Source: Tetragonia tetragonoides
Lineage: Eukaryota; Streptophyta; Magnoliopsida; Caryophyllales; Aizoaceae
Assembly (NCBI GenBank): GCA_038025085.1
Contig: CM076147.1
Location: 31,780,766 to 31,844,765, forward strand
Length of the DNA stretch: 64,000 nt
Direction of reading: 5' to 3'
This document shows, piece after piece, positions 35,024 to 46,671 of the stretch. A model generated the notes under the pieces. The model was not told the origin of the DNA, did no database searches, and saw only the letters and a list, made by a program, of their open reading frames with translations. Made by a program: the position numbers and the translations under genes. Numbering within the stretch: position 1 is the stretch's first letter; each line of letters opens with the position of its first letter.

Positions 35024-35700
35024 CTTACCCAGGACTCACCCAAAAGAGGCTTTCCTGAGGTCGCCCAACTGTACTTCATGTACCTGTGGGCCTAGTTCAG
35101 CACTAACACCCATTGGACCCACCAGTGGGCAATATGGTGGTGCTCTTACCCAGGGTTCGCCCAAAAGAGGCTTTCCTGAGGTCGCCCAACCGTACTTCAT
35201 ATACCTGTGGGCCTAGTTCAGCACTAACACCTATTGGACCCACCAGTGGGCAATGTGGTGGTGCTCTTAACCAGGGTTCGCCCAAAAGAGGCTTTCCTGA
35301 GGTCTCTCAACTGTACTTCATGTACCTATGGGCCTAGTTTAGCACTAACACCCATCGACCCAAAAGTGGGCAATGTGGTTATGCTCTTACCCAAGACTCG
35401 CCCAAAAAGAGGTTTTCCTGAGGTCGTCCAACTGTACTTCATGTACCTATGGGCCTAGTTTAGCACTAACACCCATTGGACCCAAAAGTGGGCAATGTGG
35501 TTATGCTCTTACCCAGGACTCGCCCAAAAGAGGCTTTCCTAAGGTCGCCCAACCGTACTTCATGTACCTATGGGCCTAGTTTAGCACTAACACCCATTGG
35601 ACCCAAAAGTGGGCAATGTGGTTATGCTCTTACCTAGGACTCGCCCAAATGAGGCTTTCCAAAGGTCGCCCAACTATACTCTAAGTACCTATGAACTACT
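35024..35700 (+). repeat. 121-bp tandem array, six copies, downstream of pol
   Basis: Units are anchored by cttaccca at 35024, 35145, 35266, 35386, 35508 and 35629. Each contains aagaggctttcctgaggtcg and tagcactaacaccc. The first three carry caccagtgggc and the last three caaaagtgggc, which suggests two subfamilies. This matches the amplified repeats known in Retand-type elements. Confidence 0.93.
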
Positions 35701-35920
35701 ACGATTTACACAAATAGCACAAGTATCTCGCAAAATTGAAGAGCACACAAGCAAGGTAAAATTGACGGAAATTTCATTAAGATGGGCGAGGGATGCCAGG
35801 CCCAAAGCTTGGCATTAAAAGTTATAATTTACAAAGGATGGAATACTTGTTCAAACTTCAAAAATAAGCAAGTCAAGGTGTGTACAGGCCACACACTCTT
35901 AGACACAAAGTAATATCTCC

Positions 35921-38746
35921 CTACGGCTCAGTGTCTTCTTGCTCCTGATCCTGATCCTCCCGACCTTGGCCTTCATCCTGCTCATCAGCCTCAGAAGCCT
36001 CAAGTTGAGTACCCTGGCCCTGGTCATCTCCACCATCGTCTGCTGAGGTGTCAGCCTGAGAAGTACCAGCCGCCTGGAGATCTAACGCCCTCTAGAGGAG
36101 AGCCTCCTTGCGGTGGTGCTCCTTGAGCTTTTTCCTCAAGTGGCCCTCAATCTTGGGATGCTCAACGTCCTAGTCGACCAAGGTGTTGTACTTCTCCAAG
36201 GTCGGGCTGAGGAGGCTCCTAGCCAAGTTATAGCCCTGCTTGACAAGGATCTGGTCCCTGTCAGCGTCCTTTGCTTCCACCAACCTCTTGTTGAGGCCGT
36301 TGATCTCGCCCTGCAGCTTGACCATGCGAGTGTCTTTCTCTTGGATCTCCTTCATGGCCTTGGCATGAAGAGCTTAGGACTCGCCTTTCTCCTTCTCAGC
36401 CTTGGCAAGCTCCTCCTTGGCCAGTTTGAGGTCCTTTTGAGCCTCCTCCATCTTGGCCCAGCACTCGCGGGCGCGCTTCCCCTCAGCAGAATCCTCTTGC
36501 CTTGCCAAGGCCATCTTCTCATCGTGATGAACCAGCCGGAGACTGAACTGCAAAGAAGGAAAAAGTTAGCCCAGAATCACGAAATTGAATCAGGTAAAGA
36601 GTACTCCACTCCCCTTACCTCGGCGAAGCTCTCCATTAAGTTGGTATCAATACCAATGCCCTCGTCATTCAAATGGGCGCGGTCTTCATCCGTCAAGACC
36701 TCCTTAAGCTTGGCGATGGCAGCTTGGTTGTTCTTAGAGGACGCCACATAAGGGCGAAGGGGAGAAGAGGAGGCTTGAGCTGGACTCTTCGCCACCTCCT
36801 GGCTTTGCGCCTCCACATTCCTCTTGAAGGGAAGCTTAAATTTTAAACTCCCTGAAGAAGGAGTGTTAGTAGTGGAAGAGCTCGCCCTCTTGGTCTTCTT
36901 TGGGGGAGGAGGGATGATTAAAGCGTCAGAGTCACTCCCCTCAGAATCAGAGGGAGGAAGCCCAGTAAGGAGGCCCCCAGCAAGGTCCTGCTTCAGCTGC
37001 TCATTCAACTGGTCCTGCTTCCTCTTGGCCTCCACCTTAGACTTGGCCATGGTCTTCTTGGGTTTGGTCACCACCCTGGTGACGTATATGGAAGGCGACT
37101 CCTCGTTGTTGATAGGCATGTCACCCATCTCCTGAGCTGGCAGCGAATCCTGGCTCTTACCCGCCTTAGGAACCCTGGGGGGAGGCTTAAGTTTTGCCGC
37201 CTTGGTGGCCCAAGCAGCCGCAGAAGACTCGCCACCCTTCTTGCCAAATTTCTGTAATTGAAACTATGTTAAAAAGAAAGGATCCACAAAGTTAGGAACA
37301 TGCAAGTCAAGAGGAAGAGAACTCGCCTCTAAGACCGTCTTCTGCTGAAGCTTCCTTTGCTCAGCCGCCTCCCTGGCCTTCTCCTCCGCCTTGGTGAGAG
37401 TTCCAGTCTTAGCAGGATCGACCATGATTGCAGCTTGACCTGCATAGAAGGAAGTATAAATTATTCAGTACTATATGAATACAAAAATACCAAGTCAAAA
37501 AGGGTCGAGTACCAGCGTCCACTACGGAAGAGATGCCACAGAGACTCAAAAAGATGTCGTCCTTGAAATAATCCCTCCAAGGCAACTAGTTGATGAGTCT
37601 TCTGATCGACTTTTTTGGATCATTGGGATACTTGGGATATGGCCTCAACTTGTATTCAAAATACTTGATCACCCTAGACTGTTCAACAGTAAGGCGAGTA
37701 ACCATCTTATTCTTGGCTTGGACGTCAACGTTGTCGTTCCACTCAGTTGGAAGACCCAGCCTTCGCCAACCCTTATGGCGCTTTACAAAGAAAAACTGGT
37801 GCTTCCAGTCATGATTATTGTTGGCCTTCTCACGGGCAGTCAAGACCGTATTACGATTGGCGATCGTATACCAACCCACGTCCTTTCCATTTACTCTGGT
37901 CATATAATGGGTTAACACAAAGGTCTCTATTGAACACTCCAGACCCTTGAAAAAGGTGGTAGCAATGGCGCTAAGGATATTCATCCAACTATTTTGGGCG
38001 AGCTGTGCAGGGACAATCTCATAATACCTACATATCTCTATGATGAAAGGGTGTAGGGGATGCCTAAGACCCAACTGGCAAGCAATTTTGTACAGGGCTA
38101 TACATCTTTTGGGCGGATCCTTGACCGTTTGAAGTATCTCAGGAGGTTTCAGCTCGTAAGGGTAATTTACAAAGTAGTTAAAGGCGAAGCTCTTGAGAAA
38201 CTCATTATCCCCGTATAACTTATTATGCCACTTTTGGTCTATGAAATAGTTTGAGGGGAGGTCATCCGGATCCAAGGGCGGGGGCTGTTGGTTAACAGAA
38301 CCCCCAGATTGCCCAGATGTTGTGGGCTTATCCACTTCCTCCTCCGCCATTATTCTAAAAGCAGGATGCTTAATCACCTGCAGTAAGTCGTTCGCCTTCG
38401 TCACTTGCCAAGAATAATTCACAGGGGGATCAACCCAACTTGAAATACTAGACACAGACCATTCAAACCCATCGCCATCTGGGAAAATAACAGTACACAC
38501 CCTACCATATAGAGGGACCGCTAAAGAGACCTCTACCCCAGCCTCTTTATTCAACACACTCTCTACAACTATATTGCACAACATTGGGCGAATGCTCTCA
38601 TCCGCCACTTTACAGGCATGGGGGTTATTAGTGGAGCAGTTTTCAGAGCAATATGAATTAACATGCGAGTTGAGATTGATATTATTGATATAAGGCAAGT
38701 CAACAGAATCACTATGACTGATGGGCGGAGAACTCATTATTTGCAC
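35921..38746 (-). pseudogene. Antisense extra gene of the gypsy element (Transposase_28-like and coiled coil)
   Basis: On the minus strand, exon 1 (38746-37513) encodes a domain with LRHPLHPFIIEICRYYEI and AQNSWMNILSAIATTFF, resembling the 'putative gypsy-type transposon' family (Pfam Transposase_28). My splice model has exon 2 at 37439-37327, exon 3 at 37251-36619 and exon 4 at 36547-35921. Introns 1 and 3 are GT-AG; intron 2 is GC-AG. Exon 3 is Lys/Ser/Pro-rich (PPPPKKTKRAS). Exon 4 is a charged coiled coil (EEAQKDLKLAKEELAKAEKE) ending in an acidic Asp/Glu/Gln tail. In-frame stops occur at the end of LIN (about 37586), after KGES, after NTLVD and after EALL, so this copy is dead. Antisense ORFs are known in Tat-lineage elements; their function is not established. 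Confidence 0.75.
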
Positions 38747-38769
38747 AACAAGGAAGAAAAGAAAGATTA

Positions 38770-40695
38770 AAAGTACAAGTATATTACAAAACAGGAACGT
38801 ACCTGATGAAGATTCACTTGAGTCTGGTTGAAGATATGAAGAACTAGGATGAAGATTAAGATGAAGACTAAAGCAAGGATTGGGAGATTCTCTCTCTACA
38901 AGTTCTTTCCTAAAATTGGGAAGTGGACAAATGACTAGGAAAATGACGTTCTTAAGGAATTTATAACAAGGGCTCTTGACGTCAACCCCTCCGTGTGATC
39001 AGATTGGGCCAAAAAGGCATGTAAAGCCCACTCTCAAAGCATACTATTCAAAGCCCATGGTTGGAACAGTAGGACCATCACGTGACAAGCACGAGGTAAT
39101 TTAGAGGAACAGTGTATCAATACTTGGGCTCTCCCAAGGGCTTATTTAGTCCCTAGGGGTCGCCTATTTCAATCAACACAAGACTCGCCATCATAGGGGC
39201 TTCATCCCCATACAGTTGGCCAACACTTGGGCTCTCCCACGGGCTTATTTGGTCCCTAGGTTGAGCACTCGCCCATCTCAGGCCAAAAGAGAACTCGCCC
39301 AACCATCAGCTCTCAAGGAGGTGCTACCCCAGGTTGAGCACTTTCCCATCTCAGACCAAAAGAGGACTCGCCCAACCATCAGCCCTCAAGGAGGTGCTGC
39401 CCCAGGTTGCGCACTCGCCAATCTCAGGCCAAAAGAGAACTCGCCCAACCATCAGTTCTCAAGGAGGTGTTGTCCCAGGTTGAGCACTCCCTCATCTCAG
39501 GCCAAAAGAGAACTCGCCCAACCATCAGCTCTCAAGGAGGTGCTATCCCAGGTTGAGCACTCGCCAATCTCAGGCCAAAAGAGAACTCGCCCAACCATCA
39601 GCTCTCAAGGAGGTGCTGTCCTAGGTTGAGCACTCGCCAATCTCAGGCCAAAAGAGAACTCGCCCAACCATCAGCTCTCAAGGAGGTGCTGTCCCAGGTT
39701 GAGCACTCGCCCATCTCAGGCCAAAAGAGAACTCGCCCAATCATGAGCTCTCAAGGAGGTGTTGTCCCAGGTTGAGTAGTCGCCCATCTCAGGCCAAAAG
39801 AGAACTCGCCCAACCATCTGCTTTCAGGGGGTGCTGCCACAGGTTGAGCACTCGACTATATCAGGCCGAAAGAGGATTCGCCCATTTCAAGCCAAAAGGG
39901 GACCCGCCCCTCCTTCAGCTCTCAGGAGGTGTTGTCCCAGGTTGGGCACTCGCCTATCTCCGGCCAAAAGAAGACTCGCCCATCTTAGGCCAAAAGGAGA
40001 CTCGCCCATCTCAGGCCAAATGGGGACTCGCCCGTCTCAGGCCAAAAAAGGACTCGTCCATGTCTGAGCGCCACCAGAAGTTGCAGATATGTCCCAAGGA
40101 GGTCTCCACGCTTTCTTCTTTCGAATCATGTCAAACTCAAGATCTTCCTTTGACATAATTCGAGGGGCTAAATGTTGGGGCCCAAAATATGTATTTTGAC
40201 CACCACGTCATCAGAGGGGGTCCACAAATCAGACGGCCAATCGTAAGCCGGCACGTGGCATTCAAGGGGCTATAATAGAGCCCCCTAAAATCCTTGGAAT
40301 ATTCCTTAGAGCGTCAGCATGATTGATCTGACCAGCCTGGCCCATGAATACTGTAAATAGCAGGCTCATTTACCGAGGCGGTGTGGTTTCCGTCTGACAT
40401 CTGACAGGGTACGGAACTCCGTGCTCTAAAGCTGACGTCCTATAAATATACGGTCACTGTTCATTTCAGGTAAGATTTAATTTCTCTCTCTAGCACTACT
40501 TCCAAAATATTCTCTCTGGACTTTCTCTCTCTTCTTGCAAATATCTGACTTGACCGTTGGAGGGGCCCCCTCCCGGAAAACCCCCCGGGGTAGTCACGTT
40601 TTCTCTTTTGCAGGTCGCCCGTTTAGACCTTCGATTCAGGAGCTCCCTCACTTCGACACTTTTCCAGTTGACCCCTCAAAAAGAACCCCGAAACA
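38770..40695 (+). repeat. Gypsy 3' LTR
   Basis: It is the direct copy of the 5' LTR, shorter mainly because it has fewer 103-bp and 73-bp repeat units (73-bp units from 39259 to about 39950). It ends gaaccccgaaaca at 40695. The TATA-like ctataaatatacgg is at 40440-40453. The left edge is approximate. Confidence 0.82.
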
Positions 40696-40734
40696 GAAAA
40701 TTTTTTATAATTTCTTTTACACTGGGTACCCAAC

Positions 40735-40912
40735 TTGTTCCGGTTCCCAAAAGTTAGGAATTGGAATTGGAATTGAAATTGATTGGTTGGTACCGGTTCC
40801 TATTTTTGAGAATTGGAATTGGAATTGGTTAGACCGGTTCCGATTCGGAAACCACCGGTCCGAACCAATTCTAATTCCAATACGAATTACCTGAAATTTC
40901 TGCTCACCCCTA
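40735..40912. repeat. GGAATTGG/CCGGTTCC repeat, hAT-like end
   Basis: Repeats of ggaattgg and ccggttcc are followed by ctgctcacccctaa, which looks like a hAT terminus (taggggtgagca in reverse). The left terminus is not clear. Confidence 0.5.
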
Positions 40913-41674
40913 AATACCTCAACACGATTGGAAAACGCTTAAATGTTGAAGCGGATGATTGGTTTATGGCATCACCAAAAAAGACATGGTTTATAAAAAG
41001 TGCTATTGTGTAATAGAATGACAAATATTTTGCGGTTTATATATATGAGTCTTCCTTAAAACATTTAAGGAGAGATCGGAGGTAAAAAAAATAGCCACAA
41101 CACACGCGTAATGCCATATGTCTGCTCGGATCGAGCTATGTCCACAGTGTGGGTTATTATCGTATGTACTATGTCCATTCTCTTTGTACTGATTCAAAAA
41201 ATATCTTGGAGGGTGGTCGCTTCAGAAAGCTATCCACGAAGCTACAAGTTCATCAGATAAGTTTCTTGTTTCTGTTTTTTATAATTGTTTCACACACTAA
41301 TTTCCAACAAACACAAAGTTTAATAAACATATACTATCATTAACCAAAAACGGATGGAACACACAGTTAAAAAAATGGATATGTAACACTCTCACAATAA
41401 ATCTAACTAAAGAAAATGATAAATGAAAATAACATACCCTTTTAGACTTTGTTTTATGTTTTTGTTTATTAGCTTTGAAAGCAACAAAATAAACTTCTAC
41501 TTTTGTTACTGTTTTGTAGCCCAAAGGGCAAAGTGTATAAGATGAACTCCCGTTGCTTTCCACGGCATTAATCCATATGAATTACTTGTTTGATGTGACA
41601 TTGCAAGCTGGAGTTTAACACGTGTCGCCTCCTCTCACCTATGGTTATGTCATTTAACTTTTATTTAACGGTGA

Positions 41675-41836
41675 TATATCCACCCACTGGGTTGCTAACC
41701 CTTAACATTATTGTGTCTATCTCTCTCTTCTATTTTCACAATTTCTCTCCTCTATTTTCAAAAGTAGCAATTAAAGGAGGAGAGAGATAGATACAATATC
41801 TAAGTGGGTTGGTCACCTACTGGATGGATAAAATAT
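41675..41836. mobile_element. MITE with CACTGGGT-type ends, copy 2
   Basis: The left end tatccacccactgggttg and the right end gggttggtcacctactgg are inverted. The interior shares ttttcaaaagtagcaatt with the copy at 23363-23530 in the opposite orientation. The boundaries are approximate. Confidence 0.65.
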
Positions 41837-42023
41837 TTTTCTTATTTAACTACTCCCTTTGCACACGAATTAAGAAAATTATTTTTTTTGAGTGAAAATT
41901 AAGAAAGTTAGTATTAAATAGTCTTAAAAGTCAAAATTATTAAAAATAATTAGACTTGACTAATTTATCCCTTAACTTTATGTTTAGCAAAAAAGTGAGT
42001 ATAATGTAAAACAAGGGTATAAT

Positions 42024-42773
42024 TAGGGGTGAAACTTATTCGGATTAAATCCAAAATTTAATCCAATCCAATCTAAATTAGGCGATTTGGATTGGACTTT
42101 TAGGATTTCGGATTGGATTCGGACTCGAAAAAAATATTTTTTTGTATTTTTGGATTGGATTCGGACTCACCCTTTCGGAGTCCAATAATCCAATCCAATC
42201 CAAATTAGATATAAATTAATAAATAATAATACATATAATCCAAAAATGATGTTAGCGCCAAATAAAGAGTAAAACTACAAATTAAAACCCAAGGGATTGA
42301 AGGCAACAATAAAATGCATTCATGAATTAAGACAAAAAAAACTTTTTCAGACAACTCACTCAAGTCACGCCTTAGTAGTCACTCGTCCACTTCCTATGTC
42401 TCTCTACATCTGACTTCTCCATGTACACTAAGCGGAGATTATCGGACAACTTTCAAACTAAATAATTCAATTTCTTTTTTTAACGAATGTTGTAGACTTG
42501 TAGTTGGCTTCGACATTTGTATTATTATCTTATCGATAAACTTTTTTTAAAGTATGGATATTGTTGTAGAAAAAAGTTAAGGAGTGAGGAAAAAATTGGA
42601 TTATTCAGATCAAATTGGATTACGGAAAATAATTCGGATTGGATTCGGACTCAAAAATCAAAGTCCAAAATTAGTTTGGATTGGATTTGGACTCAAAATT
42701 TCGAGTCCAAAATTTTTTGGATTGAATTTGGACTAGGTCATAATCCAATCCAAAGCCCAAAGTTTCACCCCTA
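42024..42773. mobile_element. 750-bp hAT-type element
   Basis: An exact 8-bp duplication, ggtataat, flanks it (42016-42023 and 42774-42781). The ends taggggtgaaact and agtttcaccccta are a perfect 13-bp inverted repeat. Both arms contain repeated gattggattcggact blocks. No transposase frame. Confidence 0.92.
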
Positions 42774-42879
42774 GGTATAATGGGTAAAAATTTTAAAATA
42801 AGTATTTTGTTGGAGCTCTAAAATTATTATTATTATTATTATATATATATATATAAAGGAGGCAATTTACGGGAGCAAT

Positions 42880-43530
42880 GAGGCATGCCACGTAGGCGAG
42901 AATTTCAAGAGCGCGCCACCTAAGCGAAGATAAAGACGAAAATTAACTCGTGTAAAACGTTTAGGACTCTTAGATACCCTACTGTTTAGGATTTTTGAGT
43001 TGTGATAAACCTCTAGAGTTTTATAAAAGTTAAACTAGAACTCTGTCAAATATTTGAAATCAAATATAACTTTTTCTACACATCTCAAAAAATAATAACT
43101 TTTATACCATCAAATTCGCATCGAAAAATACTTTAGAACGAGATGCATATACACTATGTATAAGAAACATGTAAGATCGCATGTATATGTTGGTTCCTGT
43201 AAATAAGTAAAAGTCATAATAATATTAACAATAAAATTAAGCTGAAAATAAAAAATGAGCGAATATTAGCCACCTAAGCAATATTTTTAAGAGCATGCCA
43301 CATAAAATAAATAAAGGTTAGAAAATGAAATATAGAGCTTGAGTTGTGATAGACCTCTAGAGTTTATAGGAGCTATATTAGATATCTGTCAAATATTTAT
43401 AAAATAAAATATAACTTTTTCTACATGTTTATAAAAATAATCTTTTAAATCATCAGATTCACATCGAAAAGTATCTTAAAACATTCATTTACGATATGTA
43501 TAAGAAACATGTAAGATTGGCTTGAAAATA
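42880..43530. repeat. Two diverged direct repeats, about 300 bp each
   Basis: Blocks near 42915-43180 and 43265-43520 share gagttgtgat, acctctagagtt, ctgtcaaatattt, tataactttttctacat and tgtataagaaacatgtaaga in the same order. No coding signal. They may be Helitron-derived, given the terminus at 43968-44000. Confidence 0.6.
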
Positions 43531-43624
43531 AATTTGAACAAATGTAAAGTTGAATAATATGAGTAGCAAAGAACAATAATAATATTTTTATCAACAAAAA
43601 AAAAAACACATTTAACAAAGAAAT

Positions 43625-44293
43625 TACATTTTTAGTGAATGTATAATATAACTTTTTTTTGGATAATAACTATAATACTTATGTTACTCATTTCTTATTA
43701 AAATAAAATAAAACTATTTTTAATTTCTTTTTAATCACCCATGCATTTATGGCTATTTATTACCTATTCAATGCTTAGTGAGACTCAATTTTACATGTAT
43801 ATATTGATATATTGATTTTTGGATAATAAATATAATACTTATGTTACTTATTTCTTATTAAATTAAAATAAAATAAAATTATTTTTATTTCTTTTTAATC
43901 ACCCATGCATTTATGGCTATTTATTACCTATTCAATACTTGGTGAGAACTTAATTTTACTTATATACTAGATTTCATGCCCGTGCAATGCACGAGTTCTT
44001 GTTTATCTCCTCCGTTATTAAAATAAAATTAAAAGAAATTTTTTTTAATCATATCAATTTATAAAGTTGAATAGTAGGAGTAGTAAGGAACAATACTAAT
44101 TTTTTTATCAAAGAAAAAAAATTAAAAAAGAAATTATGTTTTAGTGAATGTATAATATATTTTGTTAAGATAATAAATATAATACTTATGTTACTTATTT
44201 TATTAAAATAAAATAAAATAATTTTTAATTTAGTTTTAATCAATGCATTTATGGCTATTTATTACCTATTCAATGCCACATTGGTGAGAACTC

Positions 44294-44296
<3 letters not shown>
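43625..44296. repeat. Three AT-rich repeats with a Helitron-like terminus
   Basis: Three blocks (about 43625-43800, 43818-43965 and 44130-44290) share ataatacttatgttact, catttatggctatttattac and ctattcaat. Between the second and third lies ctagatttcatgcccgtgca followed by atgcacg. On the minus strand this is a cgtgcattgcacg hairpin shortly before ctag, the hallmark of a Helitron 3' end. I cannot place the 5' end. Confidence 0.5.

Positions 44297-44362
<66 letters not shown>
44297..44362. repeat. (TA)n microsatellite
   Basis: An uninterrupted TA dinucleotide run of about 66 bp. Confidence 0.95.
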
Positions 44363-44365
<3 letters not shown>

Positions 44366-44771
44366 TCAGTCGAGTATGAGGTTTTGGGTAATGACAATCT
44401 AAAGCTATTTAAAAGCGGGCTTAGCTGGACGTGGGGCCGGGCTTGACATGACTTTTTGGCCTATGAGATGAATTGACAAGTAAACTTGGCCCAGGTTAAC
44501 TGAGCGAATCCCTATAAAATCACCATAACACAATGTCCAAACCTATCCTTTTTCAGAGGCGACCGGGTCAGGCCTACTGGCTTCCCACCCATATATAAAC
44601 AACTCTATGCCATTCAGAACATGGCTTAAGGAAATTTTGGTGGTTAATTAGAATAGAAGATACTTTGATTGGGTGGTCCAGGATTTTGGCACCATGATAT
44701 GGTAACTTTGGAAGTAGCACAATTGTAAAATATTTGTCCGAGTGAGGGGCATACCCATAGACCTCGATTAA

Positions 44772-44993
44772 GACCCTGTTCTCTTCAACGGAATGATGCG
44801 GGACGGTGAATAACGGAACAGAACGGAACGGAACGGCGCGGTGCGGATAATTCAAAAAAATGTGAGACAAAATGAAGTATAGAATGCGGAACGGAACGGC
44901 GCGGAATGGAACAGATTGGAACGGAACGGAACGGATTGGAACGGAACGGAACGGAACGGAATACAGCATAGAAACGTTGAAAAGAACAGGGCC
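44772..44993. mobile_element. Tourist-like MITE with CGGAA array, copy 3 (reverse)
   Basis: The termini gaccctgttctcttcaacgg and aaaagaacagggcc match copies 1 and 2 in reverse orientation, and the interior consists of ggaacggaacgg units. TTA follows on the right (44994-44996); the left flank is taa/tta. Confidence 0.8.
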
Positions 44994-45297
44994 TTAGTTC
45001 ATTTTTGCAAGCTTTGAGGAGTGATGGGTTGTTTTATTTTTTATTTTTTTTGTTTTTTTGTTGGTATGAGATGGTGATCAGAGTGCTTTAGAGGTGAGAA
45101 CTAAGATTAATTAGCTTGTCACGAGTGCCTGCTTCGTATGTATGTACATGTTGAACACTAATGTGACAACATAACGGAACATAGGTCTGACTAGTTTAGA
45201 ATGATACGTTATGTTGTAATTGTAGTGAGCCGATTGAATCCTTTGCGACTCCTCCTCTTCAAGAATTGAATTGTTGGCTCTTTGAAGAAGTTTGCTA

Positions 45298-45554
45298 CTC
45301 CCTCCGTTGCATGAAGATGTTTACATTTGTGTTTTTCACAGTCTCCAATGCACCACTTTGACCGTAGATAATTGTAATTATATGCATATATAAATTATAA
45401 AATTATTATTTTTCAAAAGTACTCTTTAAAATGAATCTAACAATAGCATTTTTATATTATAGATCTTTGTATTTTTTTCACTAATTCATGGTCAAAGTTT
45501 GTGAACTTTGACCTTGAAAAATAAAGTGTAAACATCTTGGTGAAACGAAGGGAG
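45298..45554. mobile_element. 257-bp Stowaway-like MITE
   Basis: The ends ctccctccgttgcatgaaga and, in reverse complement, ctcccttcgtttcaccaaga are inverted, with TA duplications at 45296-45297 and 45555-45556. Both arms then carry tgtttaca/tgtaaaca. Non-coding. Confidence 0.88.
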
Positions 45555-45556
45555 TA

Positions 45557-46671
45557 ACTAATAGCATACGACCTGGGTGTGAGGAAATTGTTGCCATGAG
45601 TTGTTTTCGTATGGCTCTCAACTTGATAAGGCTTGGTGTTGAAGCTATTTACTAGCCAAACAATATGCGCACATATTGAAAAAGTGTGTAGAGAGCTCAT
45701 CGCTAAGGCAAATGGCATGGAACATCAAAATTAAACATTCATACAAAGTAGCAAATAAAACTACAATTAATATGCGTGAAAGAACCAATTCAACCCAAAA
45801 ATTGAGACCGATAACTAAGGCCCAACTCATAATTTTATTCCGTTATAGTTGACAAATCTTTGAGTGTGAAAGGAGTCGAAGTTACATATTTTTGATGAGC
45901 CTTCCCATATGCTCCTTCATCACATTCTTAATCTTCTCCAACATTTCATAGATTTAACTAGCACGTAGCACCCATTGAGCTCCATCATCGTTGTTTTTTT
46001 TCTGTTTTTTGCTTCGATTTGTTTTGTTTCTTTCGTTGTATTATTCCTTTCGAATCCAAACTTACCCCTAAAAAAAAAAACAAAGAAAAAGTCATGAGAG
46101 GTGGCTAAAGTAAAACCAAGCATTCGCACGTGCCCAAACTGCTAATTCCAAGCTGGCTTTAGTTGTGTTTGGATAAGCACATTTCCCTTTGGCCCTTTCA
46201 CCCCCACACAAAAACCAAAACAAAAAACAAAAACAAATTAAAAGAATGAAAACAAAAACAAAAGAATGAAAACTCAACAAAAAACCACCATAACTAATAA
46301 TTACCGTATCTAGTGGTTCCAAAATTACTCATAAATCGTTTGGTTAGGCAAAATTATGAGTTCGAATCCCATTCCTTTATCTCTATGCCTTGTGTCTGCT
46401 GGATTATAAGATTTATACTAGTTCATTATTGGTGCTAATGCCCTATTTTTTTTTTTTTAAATAAACCACCCTAAATATAATACTATCATTAAACGTGACC
46501 CGCTTGAACTGTCTCTCTTTTTATGTCCTCCTCCCTTTCTCTCTCCCCCACACCATAGGCCATAGACCATACCATTTATTTTCTCTCTCCTCAATTCATC
46601 AGCTCATCATATCACCAAGAACAGAGAAAAACATCAGAAGATGCTACTCTAGATTCCATCATTTTCCTACA
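45557..46671. other. CBL10 upstream region
   Basis: AT-rich flank. A CT-rich leader (about 46505-46590, ctccctttctctctcccc) immediately precedes the gene and is probably its 5' UTR. No TATA box can be chosen reliably. Confidence 0.45.

Larger units (their letters stand above)
26274..40695 (+). mobile_element. Tat/Retand-type Ty3-gypsy retrotransposon, about 14.4 kb
   Basis: The order is LTR, primer-binding site, gag, protease, RT, RNase H, integrase, a 3' tandem array, an antisense gene, LTR. The domain order (RT-RH-INT) is Ty3-gypsy. The Tat lineage is indicated by the very long spacer after pol, the antisense extra gene and repeat-bearing LTRs; amplified tandem repeats are a known trait of Retand elements. 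The right LTR ends aaaca at 40695. gaaaa follows it (40696-40700) and also occurs at 26269-26273, a possible 5-bp duplication in a low-complexity context. The left LTR start is therefore tentative. All coding regions are decayed. Confidence 0.88.

Noticed and set aside
35007..35818. Repeated short frames with FLRSPNCTSCTCGPS-like text
   Set aside because: Products of the 121-bp tandem array downstream of pol. No independent sign of coding.
36113..36751. 212-codon plus-strand frame (Leu-rich)
   Set aside because: It is the complement of the antisense coiled-coil gene, whose coding sense on the minus strand is supported by splice sites and domain similarity.
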